Notes: a model not told the origin generated them from the sequence alone. Numbered from the stretch's first letter, positions 17,261-26,754 are shown. The stretch: 64,000 nucleotides of DNA from Burkholderia sp. WAC0059 (GCF_002870125.1 NZ_PNEO01000017.1:1-64000); one strand, 5' to 3'. Translations and numbers: made by a program.

Positions 17261-17749
17261 TCAGCGATACGGGGCATCCGCCGCCTTATTCGCCGCGATC
17301 TGCACTTCGTAGCGATCGCCGACGGCCAGCAGCATTTCCTTCGTGAAATACAGGTCGCCGCGCTTCTCGCCGTGATACTCGAGGATGTGCGTCTCGACGA
17401 TCGAATCGACCGGGCAGCTCTCTTCGCAGAAACCGCAGAAGATGCACTTGGTCAGGTCGATGTCGTAGCGCGTCGTGCGGCGCGTGTTGTCGGCGCGCTT
17501 CTGCGACTCGATCGTGATCGCGAGCGCGGGGCACACGGCCTCGCAGAGCTTGCAGGCGATGCAGCGCTCCTCGCCGTTCTCGTAGCGGCGCAACGCGTGC
17601 AGCCCGCGAAAGCGCGGCGACATCGGGGTTTTTTCTTCGGGGAACTGCACCGTGACCTTGCGCTTGAACGTATAACGCCCCGTCAGCGCGAGCCCCTTGA
17701 GCAGCTCGGTCAGAAAAAACGTCTTGAAGAAATTCTGGATTGCGTTCAT
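17261..17749 (-). CDS. nuoI: NADH-quinone oxidoreductase subunit I
   Basis: A 162-residue ferredoxin-like subunit carrying two [4Fe-4S] clusters (N6a and N6b) in the peripheral arm of complex I. The two ligand sets are CIACKLCEAVCPA and CIFCGFCEESCPV. The N-terminal amphipathic region binds the membrane arm. Length is normal. It is 13 bp after nuoH. Confidence 0.97.
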   Translation of the reverse strand: MNAIQNFFKTFFLTELLKGLALTGRYTFKRKVTVQFPEEKTPMSPRFRGLHALRRYENGEERCIACKLCEAVCPALAITIESQKRADNTRRTTRYDIDLTKCIFCGFCEESCPVDSIVETHILEYHGEKRGDLYFTKEMLLAVGDRYEVQIAANKAADAPYR

Positions 17750-17762
17750 TCCCTTACGCCCC

Positions 17763-18827
17763 TTATTTCCAGATGTTCAGCGGCGACATGATCCAGAAGC
17801 CGACCAGCACCAGCCACACCACACAGACAGGTATGAACACCTTCCAGCCGAGGCGCATGATCTGGTCGTAGCGATAACGCGGGAACGTCGCGCGCGCCCA
17901 GATGAACACCGACAGCAGGAAGAACACTTTCACGAGCAGCCAGACGACGCCCGGCACGAACGACAGGAAGCCGAACGGCGCGCTCCAGCCGCCGAGGAAG
18001 AGCGTCGCCGCCAGCGCCGAGATCACGATCATGTTGATGTACTCGGCGAGGAAGAAGAGCGCGAACGCCATGCCCGAGTAATCGATCATGTGACCGGCGA
18101 CGATCTCAGACTCGCCTTCCACCACGTCGAACGGATGGCGGTTCGTTTCGGCGATGCCCGAGACGAAGTAGACGACGAACATCGGCAAAAGCGGCAGCCA
18201 GTTCCAGGACAGGAAGTTCAGCCCCCAGCTCGCGAAGATGCCGCGCTCCTGCGAAGCGACGATGTCCGAGAGGTTCAGGCTGCCCGAGACCATCAGCACG
18301 ACGACGAGCGCGAAGCCCATCGCGATTTCGTACGACACCATCTGCGCTGCCGCGCGCATCGCGCCGAGGAACGCGTACTTCGAGTTCGACGCCCAGCCGG
18401 CGAGAATCACGCCGTACACGCCGATCGACGAGATCGCCATCACGTACAGCAGCCCGGCGTTGATGTTGCCGAGCACCGCGCCCGCCTGGAACGGGATCAC
18501 GGCCCACACGGCGAACGCCGGCACGACCACCATGATCGGCGCGACCATGTAGATCCAGCGGCTTGCCTGGGTCGGCTGGATCACCTCCTTGAGCAGCAGC
18601 TTCAGCACGTCGGCGATCGGCTGCAGCAGGCCGGCCGGGCCGACGCGGTTCGGGCCGAGCCGCACGTGCATCCAGCCGATCAGCTTGCGCTCCCAGAGGA
18701 TCAGGTACGCCACGCACAGCAGGACCGCCACCGAGACCACGAGAATGCGCACCAGCGCCCAGACGGTGGGCCACGCCACGCCGAGCAACTGGCTGCCGCC
18801 TGCATTGATCGAATCGAACAAGCTCAT
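17763..18827 (-). CDS. nuoH: NADH-quinone oxidoreductase subunit H
   Basis: A 354-residue membrane subunit that builds the quinone-binding cavity of complex I, with eight transmembrane helices. Conserved parts are ERKLIGWMHVRLGPNRVGP after TM1 and ETNRHPFDVVEGESEIVAG in the TM5-6 loop with its acidic residues. The start codon lies immediately after the nuoG stop with no spacer, so the two are translationally coupled. Confidence 0.97.
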   Translation of the reverse strand: MSLFDSINAGGSQLLGVAWPTVWALVRILVVSVAVLLCVAYLILWERKLIGWMHVRLGPNRVGPAGLLQPIADVLKLLLKEVIQPTQASRWIYMVAPIMVVVPAFAVWAVIPFQAGAVLGNINAGLLYVMAISSIGVYGVILAGWASNSKYAFLGAMRAAAQMVSYEIAMGFALVVVLMVSGSLNLSDIVASQERGIFASWGLNFLSWNWLPLLPMFVVYFVSGIAETNRHPFDVVEGESEIVAGHMIDYSGMAFALFFLAEYINMIVISALAATLFLGGWSAPFGFLSFVPGVVWLLVKVFFLLSVFIWARATFPRYRYDQIMRLGWKVFIPVCVVWLVLVGFWIMSPLNIWK

Positions 18828-21164
18828 TTACGCCTTCTCCACCCGCAGTTCACCGAACAGGCCGCCGAGCGCCGCGCCGGCAGGCGTGGCCGCCGACACC
18901 CGCACCACCGTCGGCGCCAGCCCCGCATCGCGCGCGGCCGGCGCCGTCACCGTCAGATCGCCCTGGCTCACGCGCACGGCGTCGCCGTCCTTCAGACCGA
19001 GCACATCGAAAAGACCGGCCGGCAGTCCGACCGTATGGGCCGCGCGCGCCGCCACCGTCAGATGCAGCGCGCCCGCGCGCCGCACGATCGGATCGGCGTG
19101 ATAGATCGGCACGTCCGCGACGCGTTCGAAGCGGCCGTCCGACGCTTTCGCCGCGGCGTTGCCCCGCGCGAGCGCAACGCCCGCGACGTTGGACAGGCGC
19201 CCTTCGAGGCTGCCGTAGCCGAGCGCCTTGTTGCGCACTTCTTCCGCCGTCTCGAACGAGAAATCGGGCGCGCCGACCAGCGTGCCCAGCACGCGCAGCA
19301 CCTTCCACGCGGGCCGCGTCTCGCCGAGCGGCCGCACGACGCCGTTGAACGTCTGCACCGTCGCTTCCGCGTTGACGAACGTGCCCGACGTTTCCGTGAA
19401 CGGCGCGATCGGCAGCAACACGTCGGCGTAGTCGAGCCCGGTACGGTACGGCGAGAGCACGACGACCATTTCCGCCTGGGAGAGCGCGGCACGCGCCGCG
19501 GCCGGGTTCGCCGTGTCGAATTCCGGCTCGACGTTGAGCAGCAGATAACCCTTGCGCGGCTGCTCGAACATCTCGCGCGCGTTCAGTCCGTCGCGGCCCG
19601 GCACGACGCCCGCGAGCCATGCGCCGACGGTGTTCGCCGCCTCGGTCAGGAAGCCCAGCGTCGCGCCCGTCGTTTCGGCGATCCATTGCGCGGCCGCATG
19701 CAAGCTCGAAAAGTCCGGATGCTGGACGGCGCTGTTGCCCAGCAGCACGAAACGGCGTTCGCCGCTTTCGAGCGAGGCGGCCACCTGCTTCGCGGCTTCC
19801 GTGGCCTGGGCCGACGCGAACGCGTCGGGCAGTGCCACGCCCTTCGATTCGGCCACGGCGGCGGCGATCGCCGCCAGCTCGTCGAACCAGGCCGACGGCG
19901 CAGCGACGAGACGCTGTGCGGACGGAATCAATGCGTTGTCGTCGCTCGCCTGCAGCAGCGTCAGCGCGGCGCCGCCCTTGGCCGCCTGGCGCAGACGCGC
20001 GGCGAAGAGCGGATGGTCGCGGCGCAGGAACGAGCCGACGACGAGCGCGGCATCGGTCGCCGAGAGATCGGCGATCTTCGCTCCGAGCCACGGTGCGCCG
20101 GCCGGGGTTGCCCGGAAGTCGCTCTGGCGCAGCCGGAAATCGACGTTCGGCGTGCCGATCGCGTTGGCGAACTGCTTGAACAGAAACAGTTCTTCGACGG
20201 TGCTGTGCGGGCTCGCGAGCGCGCCGATCGCATTCTCGCCGTGCTGCTGGCCGATGCCCTTGATGCCCTTCACGACGTAATCGAGCGCCGTTTGCCAGTC
20301 CGTCTCGATCCACTCGCCGCCCTGCTTGAGCATCGGCTTCGTGAGGCGCTCCGCGCTGTTGAGGCCTTCGTACGAGAAACGGTCCTTATCCGAGATCCAG
20401 CATTCGTTGATCTCCTCGTTCTCGAACGGCAGCACGCGCATCACACGATTGTTCTTCACCTGCACGACGAGGTTCGCGCCGACCGAGTCGTGCGGGCTCA
20501 CCGACTTGCGGCGCGACAGCTCCCAGGTCCGCGCGCTGAAGCGGAACGGCTTGCTCGTGAGCGCGCCGACCGGGCACAGGTCGATCATGTTGCCCGAGAG
20601 CTCGGAGTCGACGGTCTTGCCGACGAACGTCGTGATTTCCGAATGCTCGCCGCGGCCCAGCATGCCGAACTCCATCACGCCGGCGATTTCCTCGCCGAAA
20701 CGCACGCAGCGCGTACAGTGGATGCAGCGCGACATCTCTTCCATGGAGATCAGCGGGCCGACGCTCTTGTGGAACACGACGCGCTTTTCCTCGTTGTAGC
20801 GCGAGGCCGACTTGCCGTAGCCGACGGCCAGATCCTGCAACTGGCATTCGCCGCCCTGATCGCAGATCGGGCAGTCGAGCGGGTGATTGATCAGCAGGAA
20901 CTCCATCACGGCTTGCTGGCCCTTCACCGCCTTCTCGGACGACGTGCGCACGATCATGCCGGCCGACACGGGCGTCGCGCAGGCCGGCACGGCCTTCGGC
21001 ATCTTCTCGACGTCGACGAGGCACATACGGCAGTTGGCCGCGATGGACAGCTTTTTGTGATAGCAGAAGTGAGGAATGTACGTATCGACCTTGTGCGCAG
21101 CCTGGATCACCATGCTGCCTTCGGGCACCTCGACCTTCTTGCCGTCTATTTCAAGTTCAACCAT
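18828..21164 (-). CDS. nuoG: NADH-quinone oxidoreductase subunit G
   Basis: A 778-residue iron-sulfur subunit of the peripheral arm. Residues 1-80 form a plant-type ferredoxin domain with a [2Fe-2S] site (FCYHKKLSIAANCRMC). The His/Cys-type N5 site (HPLDCPICDQGGECQLQD) and a [4Fe-4S] site (CIHCTRCVRF) follow. The remainder is a molybdopterin-oxidoreductase-like fold without cofactor. The ATG at 21164 (MVELEIDGKK) is preferred. An in-frame TTG at 21173 is only 3 nt from AAGGA, too close to be used well. It is separated from nuoF by 127 bp. Confidence 0.96.
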   Translation of the reverse strand: MVELEIDGKKVEVPEGSMVIQAAHKVDTYIPHFCYHKKLSIAANCRMCLVDVEKMPKAVPACATPVSAGMIVRTSSEKAVKGQQAVMEFLLINHPLDCPICDQGGECQLQDLAVGYGKSASRYNEEKRVVFHKSVGPLISMEEMSRCIHCTRCVRFGEEIAGVMEFGMLGRGEHSEITTFVGKTVDSELSGNMIDLCPVGALTSKPFRFSARTWELSRRKSVSPHDSVGANLVVQVKNNRVMRVLPFENEEINECWISDKDRFSYEGLNSAERLTKPMLKQGGEWIETDWQTALDYVVKGIKGIGQQHGENAIGALASPHSTVEELFLFKQFANAIGTPNVDFRLRQSDFRATPAGAPWLGAKIADLSATDAALVVGSFLRRDHPLFAARLRQAAKGGAALTLLQASDDNALIPSAQRLVAAPSAWFDELAAIAAAVAESKGVALPDAFASAQATEAAKQVAASLESGERRFVLLGNSAVQHPDFSSLHAAAQWIAETTGATLGFLTEAANTVGAWLAGVVPGRDGLNAREMFEQPRKGYLLLNVEPEFDTANPAAARAALSQAEMVVVLSPYRTGLDYADVLLPIAPFTETSGTFVNAEATVQTFNGVVRPLGETRPAWKVLRVLGTLVGAPDFSFETAEEVRNKALGYGSLEGRLSNVAGVALARGNAAAKASDGRFERVADVPIYHADPIVRRAGALHLTVAARAAHTVGLPAGLFDVLGLKDGDAVRVSQGDLTVTAPAARDAGLAPTVVRVSAATPAGAALGGLFGELRVEKA

Positions 21165-21291
21165 GATGGTCAATCATCCTTAACCTGTTACCGCCCAACC
21201 GTTCGCCCCCGACCCATCGCGCGACTGCGCGATGGGTTGCGCGGTGCCTGCCCCGTGATTCGCGATTCCCGCGCGAGGCCGGAACCGGCGG

Positions 21292-22620
21292 TTACGCGGC
21301 CACCGTTTCCGCCGCGGCATGCGCGCCGGCGGGAGCGTCGACGAGACAACGCTTGTTGGTCACGTGATATTCGAATTCGTCCCAGTAGTGCTTGAGCATG
21401 CCGCGCACCGGCATGGCCGCCGCGTCGCCGAGCGCGCAGATCGTGCGGCCCATGATGTTCTCGGCGACCGAGTTCAGCAGGTCGAGGTCTTCCTTGCGCC
21501 CGAGCCCGTGCTCGATGCGGTTGACCACGCGGTACAGCCAGCCCGTGCCTTCGCGACACGGCGAGCACTGGCCGCACGATTCCTCGTGATAGAAGTACGA
21601 CAGGCGCAGCAGCGAGCGCACCATGCAGCGCGTCTCGTTCATGACGATCACGGCGCCGGAGCCGAGCATCGAACCCGCCTTCGCGATCGAGTCGTAGTCC
21701 ATGTCGATCTGCATCATCATGTCGCCCGGAATCACCGGCGCGGAAGAACCGCCCGGAATCACGGCCTTCAGCTTCACGCCGCCGCGCATGCCGCCGGCCA
21801 GTTCGAGCAGCTTCGCGAACGGCGTGCCGAGCGGCACTTCGTAGTTGCCCGGCAGCTCGACGTCGCCCGACACCGAGAAGATCTTCGTGCCGCCGTTGTT
21901 CGGCTTACCGAGTTCGAGATAATTCTGCGGGCCGACCGTGAGCAGGAACGGCACGGCCGCGAACGTCTCAGCGTTGTTGATCGTGGTCGGCTTGCCGTAC
22001 ACGCCGAAGCTGGCCGGGAACGGCGGCTTGAAGCGCGGCTGGCCCTTCTTGCCCTCGAGCGATTCGAGCAGCGCGGTTTCCTCGCCGCAGATGTAGGCGC
22101 CGTAGCCGTGGTGCGCGTTGAGCTCGAACGAAAAGTCGGTGCCGAGAATGTTCCGGCCGAGCAGGCCGGCGGCGCGCGCTTCGTCGAGTGCCGCCTCGAA
22201 GCGCCTGTAGACTTCCCAGATTTCGCCGTGGATATAGTTGTAGCCGGCCGTGATGCCCATCGCGTAGGCGCCGATCGTCATCCCCTCGATCAGCGCGTGG
22301 GGATTCAGGCGCAGGATATCGCGATCCTTGAACGTGCCGGGCTCGCCTTCGTCCGAATTGCAGATGAGGTACTTCTGCCCCGGAAACTGGCGAGGCATGA
22401 AGCTCCACTTGAGACCGGTCGGAAAACCCGCGCCGCCGCGGCCGCGCAACCCCGACGCCTTGACGTCGGCGATGACCTGCTCGGGCGGAATCTTTTCCTC
22501 GACGATGCGGCGCAGCTGCTTGTAGCCGCCGCGCGCGACGTAGTCTTCGAGATGCCAGTTCTCGCCGTTCAGGCCGGCCAGAATCAGCGGTTTGATGTGA
22601 CGATCGTGCAGGGCTGTCAT
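21292..22620 (-). CDS. nuoF: NADH-quinone oxidoreductase subunit F
   Basis: A 442-residue subunit that binds FMN and NADH and carries the N3 [4Fe-4S] cluster. The Gly-rich nucleotide site reads GLRGRGGAGFPTGLKW, and the cluster ligands are in EESCGQCSPCREGTGW plus a later Cys (RTICALGDAAA). The ATG at 22620 overlaps the nuoE stop as ATGA, so its translation is coupled to nuoE. The frame remains open far upstream but similarity starts at MTALHDRH. Confidence 0.96.
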   Translation of the reverse strand: MTALHDRHIKPLILAGLNGENWHLEDYVARGGYKQLRRIVEEKIPPEQVIADVKASGLRGRGGAGFPTGLKWSFMPRQFPGQKYLICNSDEGEPGTFKDRDILRLNPHALIEGMTIGAYAMGITAGYNYIHGEIWEVYRRFEAALDEARAAGLLGRNILGTDFSFELNAHHGYGAYICGEETALLESLEGKKGQPRFKPPFPASFGVYGKPTTINNAETFAAVPFLLTVGPQNYLELGKPNNGGTKIFSVSGDVELPGNYEVPLGTPFAKLLELAGGMRGGVKLKAVIPGGSSAPVIPGDMMMQIDMDYDSIAKAGSMLGSGAVIVMNETRCMVRSLLRLSYFYHEESCGQCSPCREGTGWLYRVVNRIEHGLGRKEDLDLLNSVAENIMGRTICALGDAAAMPVRGMLKHYWDEFEYHVTNKRCLVDAPAGAHAAAETVAA

Positions 22621-23102
22621 TTCGAAAGCTCCTCGAGCAGCTGGTCGATCTTTTCGCGGCTCATGAAACTGCACATGCGGTGATTGTTCACGAGCAGCAC
22701 GGGCGCGTCGCCGCAGGCCCCCATGCACTCGCCCTCTTTCAGGGTGAAGCGGCCGTCGGGCGTCGTCTCGCCGAAGTCGATGCCGAGCTTCTGCTTCAGA
22801 TATGCGGCCGTGCTTTCGGCGCCGCCGTGCGGGCCCAATTGGCAGGGCAGATTCGTGCAGAGCGTAATCTTGTGTTTGCCGACCGGCCGCGTCTCGTACA
22901 TCGTATAGAAGGTCGCCACCTCCTGCACCGCGACGTCCGGCATGCCCAGATAGCTGGCGACGAACTGCATGAGCTCGGGCGAGAGCCAGCCGTGCTCCTC
23001 CTGGGCCACGGCCAACGCCGTCATCACGGCGGACTGTTTCTGATCGACGGGATACTTCGCGATCGCGCGATCAATTTCTTTCAGGCCTTCAGCTGAGATC
23101 AT
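22617..23102 (-). CDS. nuoE: NADH-quinone oxidoreductase subunit E
   Basis: A 161-residue thioredoxin-fold subunit with one [2Fe-2S] cluster (N1a). The four ligands are in LCTNLPC and ECMGACGDAP. It sits beside NuoF at the NADH-input end. The frame is open upstream, but ATG 23102 (MISAEGLKEIDR) matches the family start. Its stop overlaps the nuoF start by 4 nt. A 125-bp gap separates it from nuoD. Confidence 0.96.
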   Translation of the reverse strand: MISAEGLKEIDRAIAKYPVDQKQSAVMTALAVAQEEHGWLSPELMQFVASYLGMPDVAVQEVATFYTMYETRPVGKHKITLCTNLPCQLGPHGGAESTAAYLKQKLGIDFGETTPDGRFTLKEGECMGACGDAPVLLVNNHRMCSFMSREKIDQLLEELSK

Positions 23103-23227
23103 TTTCAGACACGACTCTTTCAATTCCTGCTGAACGAAAACCTGCCGCATGCTGCATGCCGCGACAGACGTGGCGTTCCGTGCAATGCGCGACGCGCCCC
23201 GACGCGCCCTGTTCCAGCCGGTGCCGC

Positions 23228-24481
23228 CTAGCGGTCGATTTCCCCGAACACGATGTCCTGCGTGCCGATGATGGTCACCGCATCGGCAATCATGTGACCC
23301 CGCGCCATTTCGTCGAGCGCCGACAGGTGCGCATAGCCCGGCGCGCGAATCTTGAGCCGGTACGGCTTGTTCGCGCCGTCCGACACGAGATAGATGCCGA
23401 ACTCGCCCTTCGGATGCTCGACGGCCGCGTAGGTTTCGCCTTCGGGCACGTGAAAGCCTTCGGTGAAGAGCTTGAAGTGGTGAATCAGCTCTTCCATGTT
23501 CGACTTCATGTTCACGCGCGAGGGCGGCACCACCTTGTGGTTGGCGACCATCACCGGCCCCGGATTCTTGCGCAGCCATTCGATGCACTGCTTCGCGATC
23601 CGCGTGGACTGGCGCATCTCCTCGATGCGCACGAGATAGCGGTCGTAGCAGTCGCCGTTCACGCCGACCGGGATGTCGAAATCGACCTGGTCGTACACCT
23701 CGTACGGCTGCTTCTTGCGCAGATCCCATTCGACGCCCGAGCCGCGCAACATCGCGCCCGTCAGACCCAACTGCAGCGCGCGCTCGGGACTCACCACGCC
23801 GATGCCCACGAGCCGTTGCTTCCAGATCCGGTTGTCGGTGAGCAGCGTCTCGTATTCGTCGACGCAGCCCGGAAAACGCGTGAAGAAGTCGTCGATGAAG
23901 TCGAGTACCGAGCCCTGGCGCGCCTCGTTCATCTTCGCGAGCGCCTTCTCGTTGTGAATCTTCGACGCCTTGTATTGCGGCATTGCGTCAGGCAGGTCGC
24001 GATAGACGCCGCCCGGACGGTAGTAGGCTGCGTGCATGCGCGCGCCCGAGACCGCCTCGTAGATGTCCATCAGGTCTTCGCGCTCGCGGAACGCGTAGAG
24101 GAACACGGCCATCGCGCCGACGTCGAGCCCGTGCGAACCGATCCACATGAGGTGGTTCAGCACCCGCGTGATCTCGTCGAACAGCACGCGGATGTATTTC
24201 GCGCGGATGGGCACGTCGATGCCGAGCAGCTTTTCGATGGCGAGCACGTAGCCGTGCTCGTTGACCATCATCGACACGTAGTCGAGCCGGTCCATGTACG
24301 GCACGGACTGAATGAACGTCTTGTTCTCGGCCAGCTTTTCGGTGCCGCGGTGCAGCAGGCCGATGTGCGGATCGGCGCGCTGGATCACTTCGCCGTCGAG
24401 TTCGAGCACGAGGCGCAGCACGCCGTGCGCGGCCGGGTGCTGCGGTCCGAAATTGAGCGTGTAGTTTTTGATCTCTGACAT
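23228..24481 (-). CDS. nuoD: NADH-quinone oxidoreductase subunit D
   Basis: A 417-residue 49-kDa-type subunit, a relative of [NiFe]-hydrogenase large subunits, that lines the quinone site together with NuoB and NuoH. NFGPQHPAAHGVLRLVLELDG at the N terminus contains the quinone-site His region, and IGLLHRGTEKLAE follows. NuoC and NuoD are separate here, unlike the E. coli fusion. The nuoC stop is 9 bp upstream. Confidence 0.97.
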   Translation of the reverse strand: MSEIKNYTLNFGPQHPAAHGVLRLVLELDGEVIQRADPHIGLLHRGTEKLAENKTFIQSVPYMDRLDYVSMMVNEHGYVLAIEKLLGIDVPIRAKYIRVLFDEITRVLNHLMWIGSHGLDVGAMAVFLYAFREREDLMDIYEAVSGARMHAAYYRPGGVYRDLPDAMPQYKASKIHNEKALAKMNEARQGSVLDFIDDFFTRFPGCVDEYETLLTDNRIWKQRLVGIGVVSPERALQLGLTGAMLRGSGVEWDLRKKQPYEVYDQVDFDIPVGVNGDCYDRYLVRIEEMRQSTRIAKQCIEWLRKNPGPVMVANHKVVPPSRVNMKSNMEELIHHFKLFTEGFHVPEGETYAAVEHPKGEFGIYLVSDGANKPYRLKIRAPGYAHLSALDEMARGHMIADAVTIIGTQDIVFGEIDR

Positions 24482-24490
24482 GCGACCCTC

Positions 24491-25093
24491 TCAGTGTTTC
24501 AGACCGCCGTACCGATCTTCCCGGATGACGCGAGGCGTAATCTCTCTGGGCTCGATCGTCACCGGCTGGTAGACAACACGCTTTTGCTCCGGGTCGTAGC
24601 GCATCTCGACGTAGCCCGAAATCGGAAAGTCCTTGCGGAACGGATGGCCGATGAACCCGTAGTCGGTCAGGATCCGCCGCAGGTCCGGATGGCCCTCGAA
24701 CACGATGCCGAACAGGTCGAACGCCTCGCGCTCGTACCAGTTCGCCGAACTCCAGACGTCGACGACCGACGGGATGATCGGCACGTCGTCGTCGGGCGCG
24801 AACACGCGCACGCGCAGGCGCCAGTTGTGCGTGATCGACAGCAGATGCAGCACCGCAGCAAAACGCGGCCCCTCGTAGGCACCGTCGCCGTAGGTCTGGT
24901 AGTCGATACCGCACAGGTCGCTTAGCTGCTCGAAACGCAGCGACGGATTGTCGCGCAGCTCGCCTGCAATCTTGAGAAATTCGCCCGATTTGACGACAAT
25001 CGTCAAATCGCCGAGAGATTCCGTTAGGCTCGTGAGGCGCTCGCCGAACACCGCTTCGAGGTTCGCTTTCAGGGTCTCGAGTTTGCTTGCCAT
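24491..25093 (-). CDS. nuoC: NADH-quinone oxidoreductase subunit C
   Basis: A 200-residue 30-kDa-type subunit of the peripheral arm. It is recognised by WYEREAFDLFGIVFEGHPDL and RILTDYGFIGHPFRKDFP. It is a separate protein, as in most beta-proteobacteria. Spacing is 21 bp from nuoB and 9 bp to nuoD. It is intact. Confidence 0.97.
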   Translation of the reverse strand: MASKLETLKANLEAVFGERLTSLTESLGDLTIVVKSGEFLKIAGELRDNPSLRFEQLSDLCGIDYQTYGDGAYEGPRFAAVLHLLSITHNWRLRVRVFAPDDDVPIIPSVVDVWSSANWYEREAFDLFGIVFEGHPDLRRILTDYGFIGHPFRKDFPISGYVEMRYDPEQKRVVYQPVTIEPREITPRVIREDRYGGLKH

Positions 25094-25114
25094 ATTGTGG
25101 GGAACGCTGTGGCC

Positions 25115-25594
25115 TTATTGACGGGCGATGGTGCTGGTTCGGCGGATCTTCGCCTGTAGCTGGATCACCCCGTAGACCAGGGCCTCCGCTGTGGGCGGAC
25201 AACCGGGCACGTAGACGTCGACGGGCACGATGCGATCGCAGCCGCGCACGACCGAGTACGAGTAGTGGTAGTAACCGCCCCCGTTCGCGCACGACCCCAT
25301 CGAGATCACCCAGCGCGGCTCGGCCATCTGGTCATACACCTTGCGCAGCGCGGGCGCCATCTTGTTGCACAGCGTTCCGGCGACGATCATCACGTCGGAC
25401 TGGCGCGGGCTCGGACGAAACACCACGCCGAAACGGTCGAGGTCGTAGCGGGCGGCGCCCGCGTGCATCATCTCGACAGCACAGCATGCAAGGCCGAACG
25501 TCATGGGCCAGAGCGACCCTGTGCGCGTCCAGTTGATCAGTTTGTCGGCCGTGGTGGTGACAAACCCTTCCTTCAAGACCCCTTCGATACTCAT
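25115..25594 (-). CDS. nuoB: NADH-quinone oxidoreductase subunit B
   Basis: A 159-residue subunit holding the terminal [4Fe-4S] cluster N2 that hands electrons to quinone. The ligand motif is FGLACCAVEMM with tandem Cys. Further Cys appear in SMGSCANGGGYYHYSY and DVYVPGCPPTAEAL. It lies 61 bp after nuoA. Confidence 0.97.
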   Translation of the reverse strand: MSIEGVLKEGFVTTTADKLINWTRTGSLWPMTFGLACCAVEMMHAGAARYDLDRFGVVFRPSPRQSDVMIVAGTLCNKMAPALRKVYDQMAEPRWVISMGSCANGGGYYHYSYSVVRGCDRIVPVDVYVPGCPPTAEALVYGVIQLQAKIRRTSTIARQ

Positions 25595-25655
25595 GTGCTT
25601 TCCACTCCAGACGGACGGCAGACGGCGCCGCCCATGCTAACCGGCGATTGACCCG

Positions 25656-26015
25656 TCATTCCCAGTCGAGGCCACCTTTCTTCCAGATATAGGCAAAGCC
25701 CAGCAGAAATTCGAGCAGGAAAACCATCATTGCCAAGAAGCCGGGCCAACCGATGCTGCGCAGGGCGACACCCCACGGAAACAGGAAGGCGGTTTCAAGA
25801 TCGAAAATGATGAAGAGAATGGCGACGAGATAGTAGCGCACGTCGAACTTCATGCGCGCGTCTTCGAACGCCTCGAAGCCGCACTCGTAAGGTGAATTCT
25901 TTTCGCCGTAGGGGCGATTGGGACCGAGGATTCTGCCGATGCTGACCAGCGCTATGCCCAGACCAACACCCACGATGAGGAACAGCAAGACGGGGAAATA
26001 GGCTGCGAGGTTCAA
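25656..26015 (-). CDS. nuoA: NADH-quinone oxidoreductase subunit A
   Basis: A 119-residue membrane subunit with three transmembrane helices and the mobile TM1-2 loop (NSPYECGFEAFEDARMKFDVRY) that contains the quinone-site Cys. It is the first gene of the 14-gene operon. The 150 bp upstream end at the terminator of tRNA-Leu. I could not identify a convincing -35/-10 pair there, so the nuo promoter is unassigned. Confidence 0.97.
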   Translation of the reverse strand: MNLAAYFPVLLFLIVGVGLGIALVSIGRILGPNRPYGEKNSPYECGFEAFEDARMKFDVRYYLVAILFIIFDLETAFLFPWGVALRSIGWPGFLAMMVFLLEFLLGFAYIWKKGGLDWE

Positions 26016-26123
26016 GACTATCCTCTATCGGTTGGTTCCGGGCTCCGCAGGAACGCTCGCGCTCCGCGGGAATCACTTCAATACTTCGCGCTGCGAACAA
26101 CCCCGATGCACGGCGCCAGAAGC

Positions 26124-26159
26124 AAAAATGCCAGCCGAAGCGAAGCAAGCGGCTGGCAT
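26124..26159 (-). terminator. Rho-independent terminator after tRNA-Leu
   Basis: On the minus strand ATGCCAGCCG pairs with CGGCTGGCAT across a 12-nt loop and is followed by TTTTTGC. It begins about 10 nt after the CCA end of the tRNA and separates the secG/tRNA transcript from nuo. Confidence 0.88.
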
Positions 26160-26169
26160 ATCGAATCAT

Positions 26170-26254
26170 TGGTGCCGACGGCGAGACTCGAACTCGCACA
26201 GCTTTCGCCACTACCCCCTCAAGATAGCGTGTCTACCAATTTCACCACGTCGGC
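26170..26254 (-). tRNA. leuU: tRNA-Leu (anticodon GAG)
   Basis: An 85-nt tRNA including the encoded CCA. The acceptor stem is GCCGACG/CGTCGGC, the T arm reads GCGAGTTCGAGTCTCGC, and a long variable arm (class II) is present. The anticodon stem CTATC/GGTAG closes the loop TTGAGGG, giving anticodon GAG, which reads CUC and CUU codons. It lies directly after secG, the same neighbourhood as leuU in E. coli, and is followed by a strong terminator. Confidence 0.95.
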
Positions 26255-26370
26255 ACTACTGTATGCAATCCGGGAAACAGTTCGTTAAAACACCCGCGAA
26301 TCGCTTCAAGACTTGAATTCTAACCCGATCCATCGGATTGTTCAACGCACAATAACGTGCGCTCCCAAAT

Positions 26371-26754
26371 TTATTTCGGCACGTCCGCGCCTGCGCCCGA
26401 GGCCGGTGCGACGGTCGAAGCACCTGCAGCAGGCGTCGACGCGGCGCCGGCCGACGAAGCCGCCACGACGGGCGCCGATGCCAGCGAGCCCAGCACGCCG
26501 GCCGATGGCTTCGAATGATACGAGCCGAGGTAGGTCAAAGCGAGCGTCGATGCGAAAAACACTGTTGCCAGAATGGCGGTCGAGCGCGAAAGGAAGTTGG
26601 CCGAACCGCTTGCGCCGAACAGGCTGCCCGATGCACCGCTGCCGAACGCGGCCCCCATGTCGGCGCCCTTGCCGTGCTGCAGCAACACGAGGCCGATCAC
26701 CCCGAGAGCCGACAGCAACTGGACTACGATAATCAACGTCTTCAAATACAGCAT
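26371..26754 (-). CDS. secG: preprotein translocase subunit SecG
   Basis: A 127-residue subunit of the SecYEG channel. Two transmembrane helices (about residues 3-23 and 53-72) flank the conserved cytoplasmic loop GKGADMGAAFGSGASGSLFG. The C-terminal 45 residues are Ala/Ser/Gly/Pro rich, as in other Burkholderiales SecG proteins. The ATG at 26754 begins at the first helix; the open frame upstream to 26802 lacks similarity. It is 69 bp after tpiA and probably transcribed with it. Confidence 0.95.
   Translation of the reverse strand: MLYLKTLIIVVQLLSALGVIGLVLLQHGKGADMGAAFGSGASGSLFGASGSANFLSRSTAILATVFFASTLALTYLGSYHSKPSAGVLGSLASAPVVAASSAGAASTPAAGASTVAPASGAGADVPK

Noticed and set aside
21165..21173. 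TTG 21173 as the nuoG start.
   Set aside because: It is only 3 nt from AAGGA; ATG 21164 agrees with the conserved family N terminus.
17697..21395. A 1,232-codon open frame on the plus strand, opposite nuoI, nuoH and nuoG.
   Set aside because: It is the complement of conserved nuo genes in high-G+C DNA, where antisense frames stay open by chance. The product is His/Arg/Asp rich with no family resemblance.
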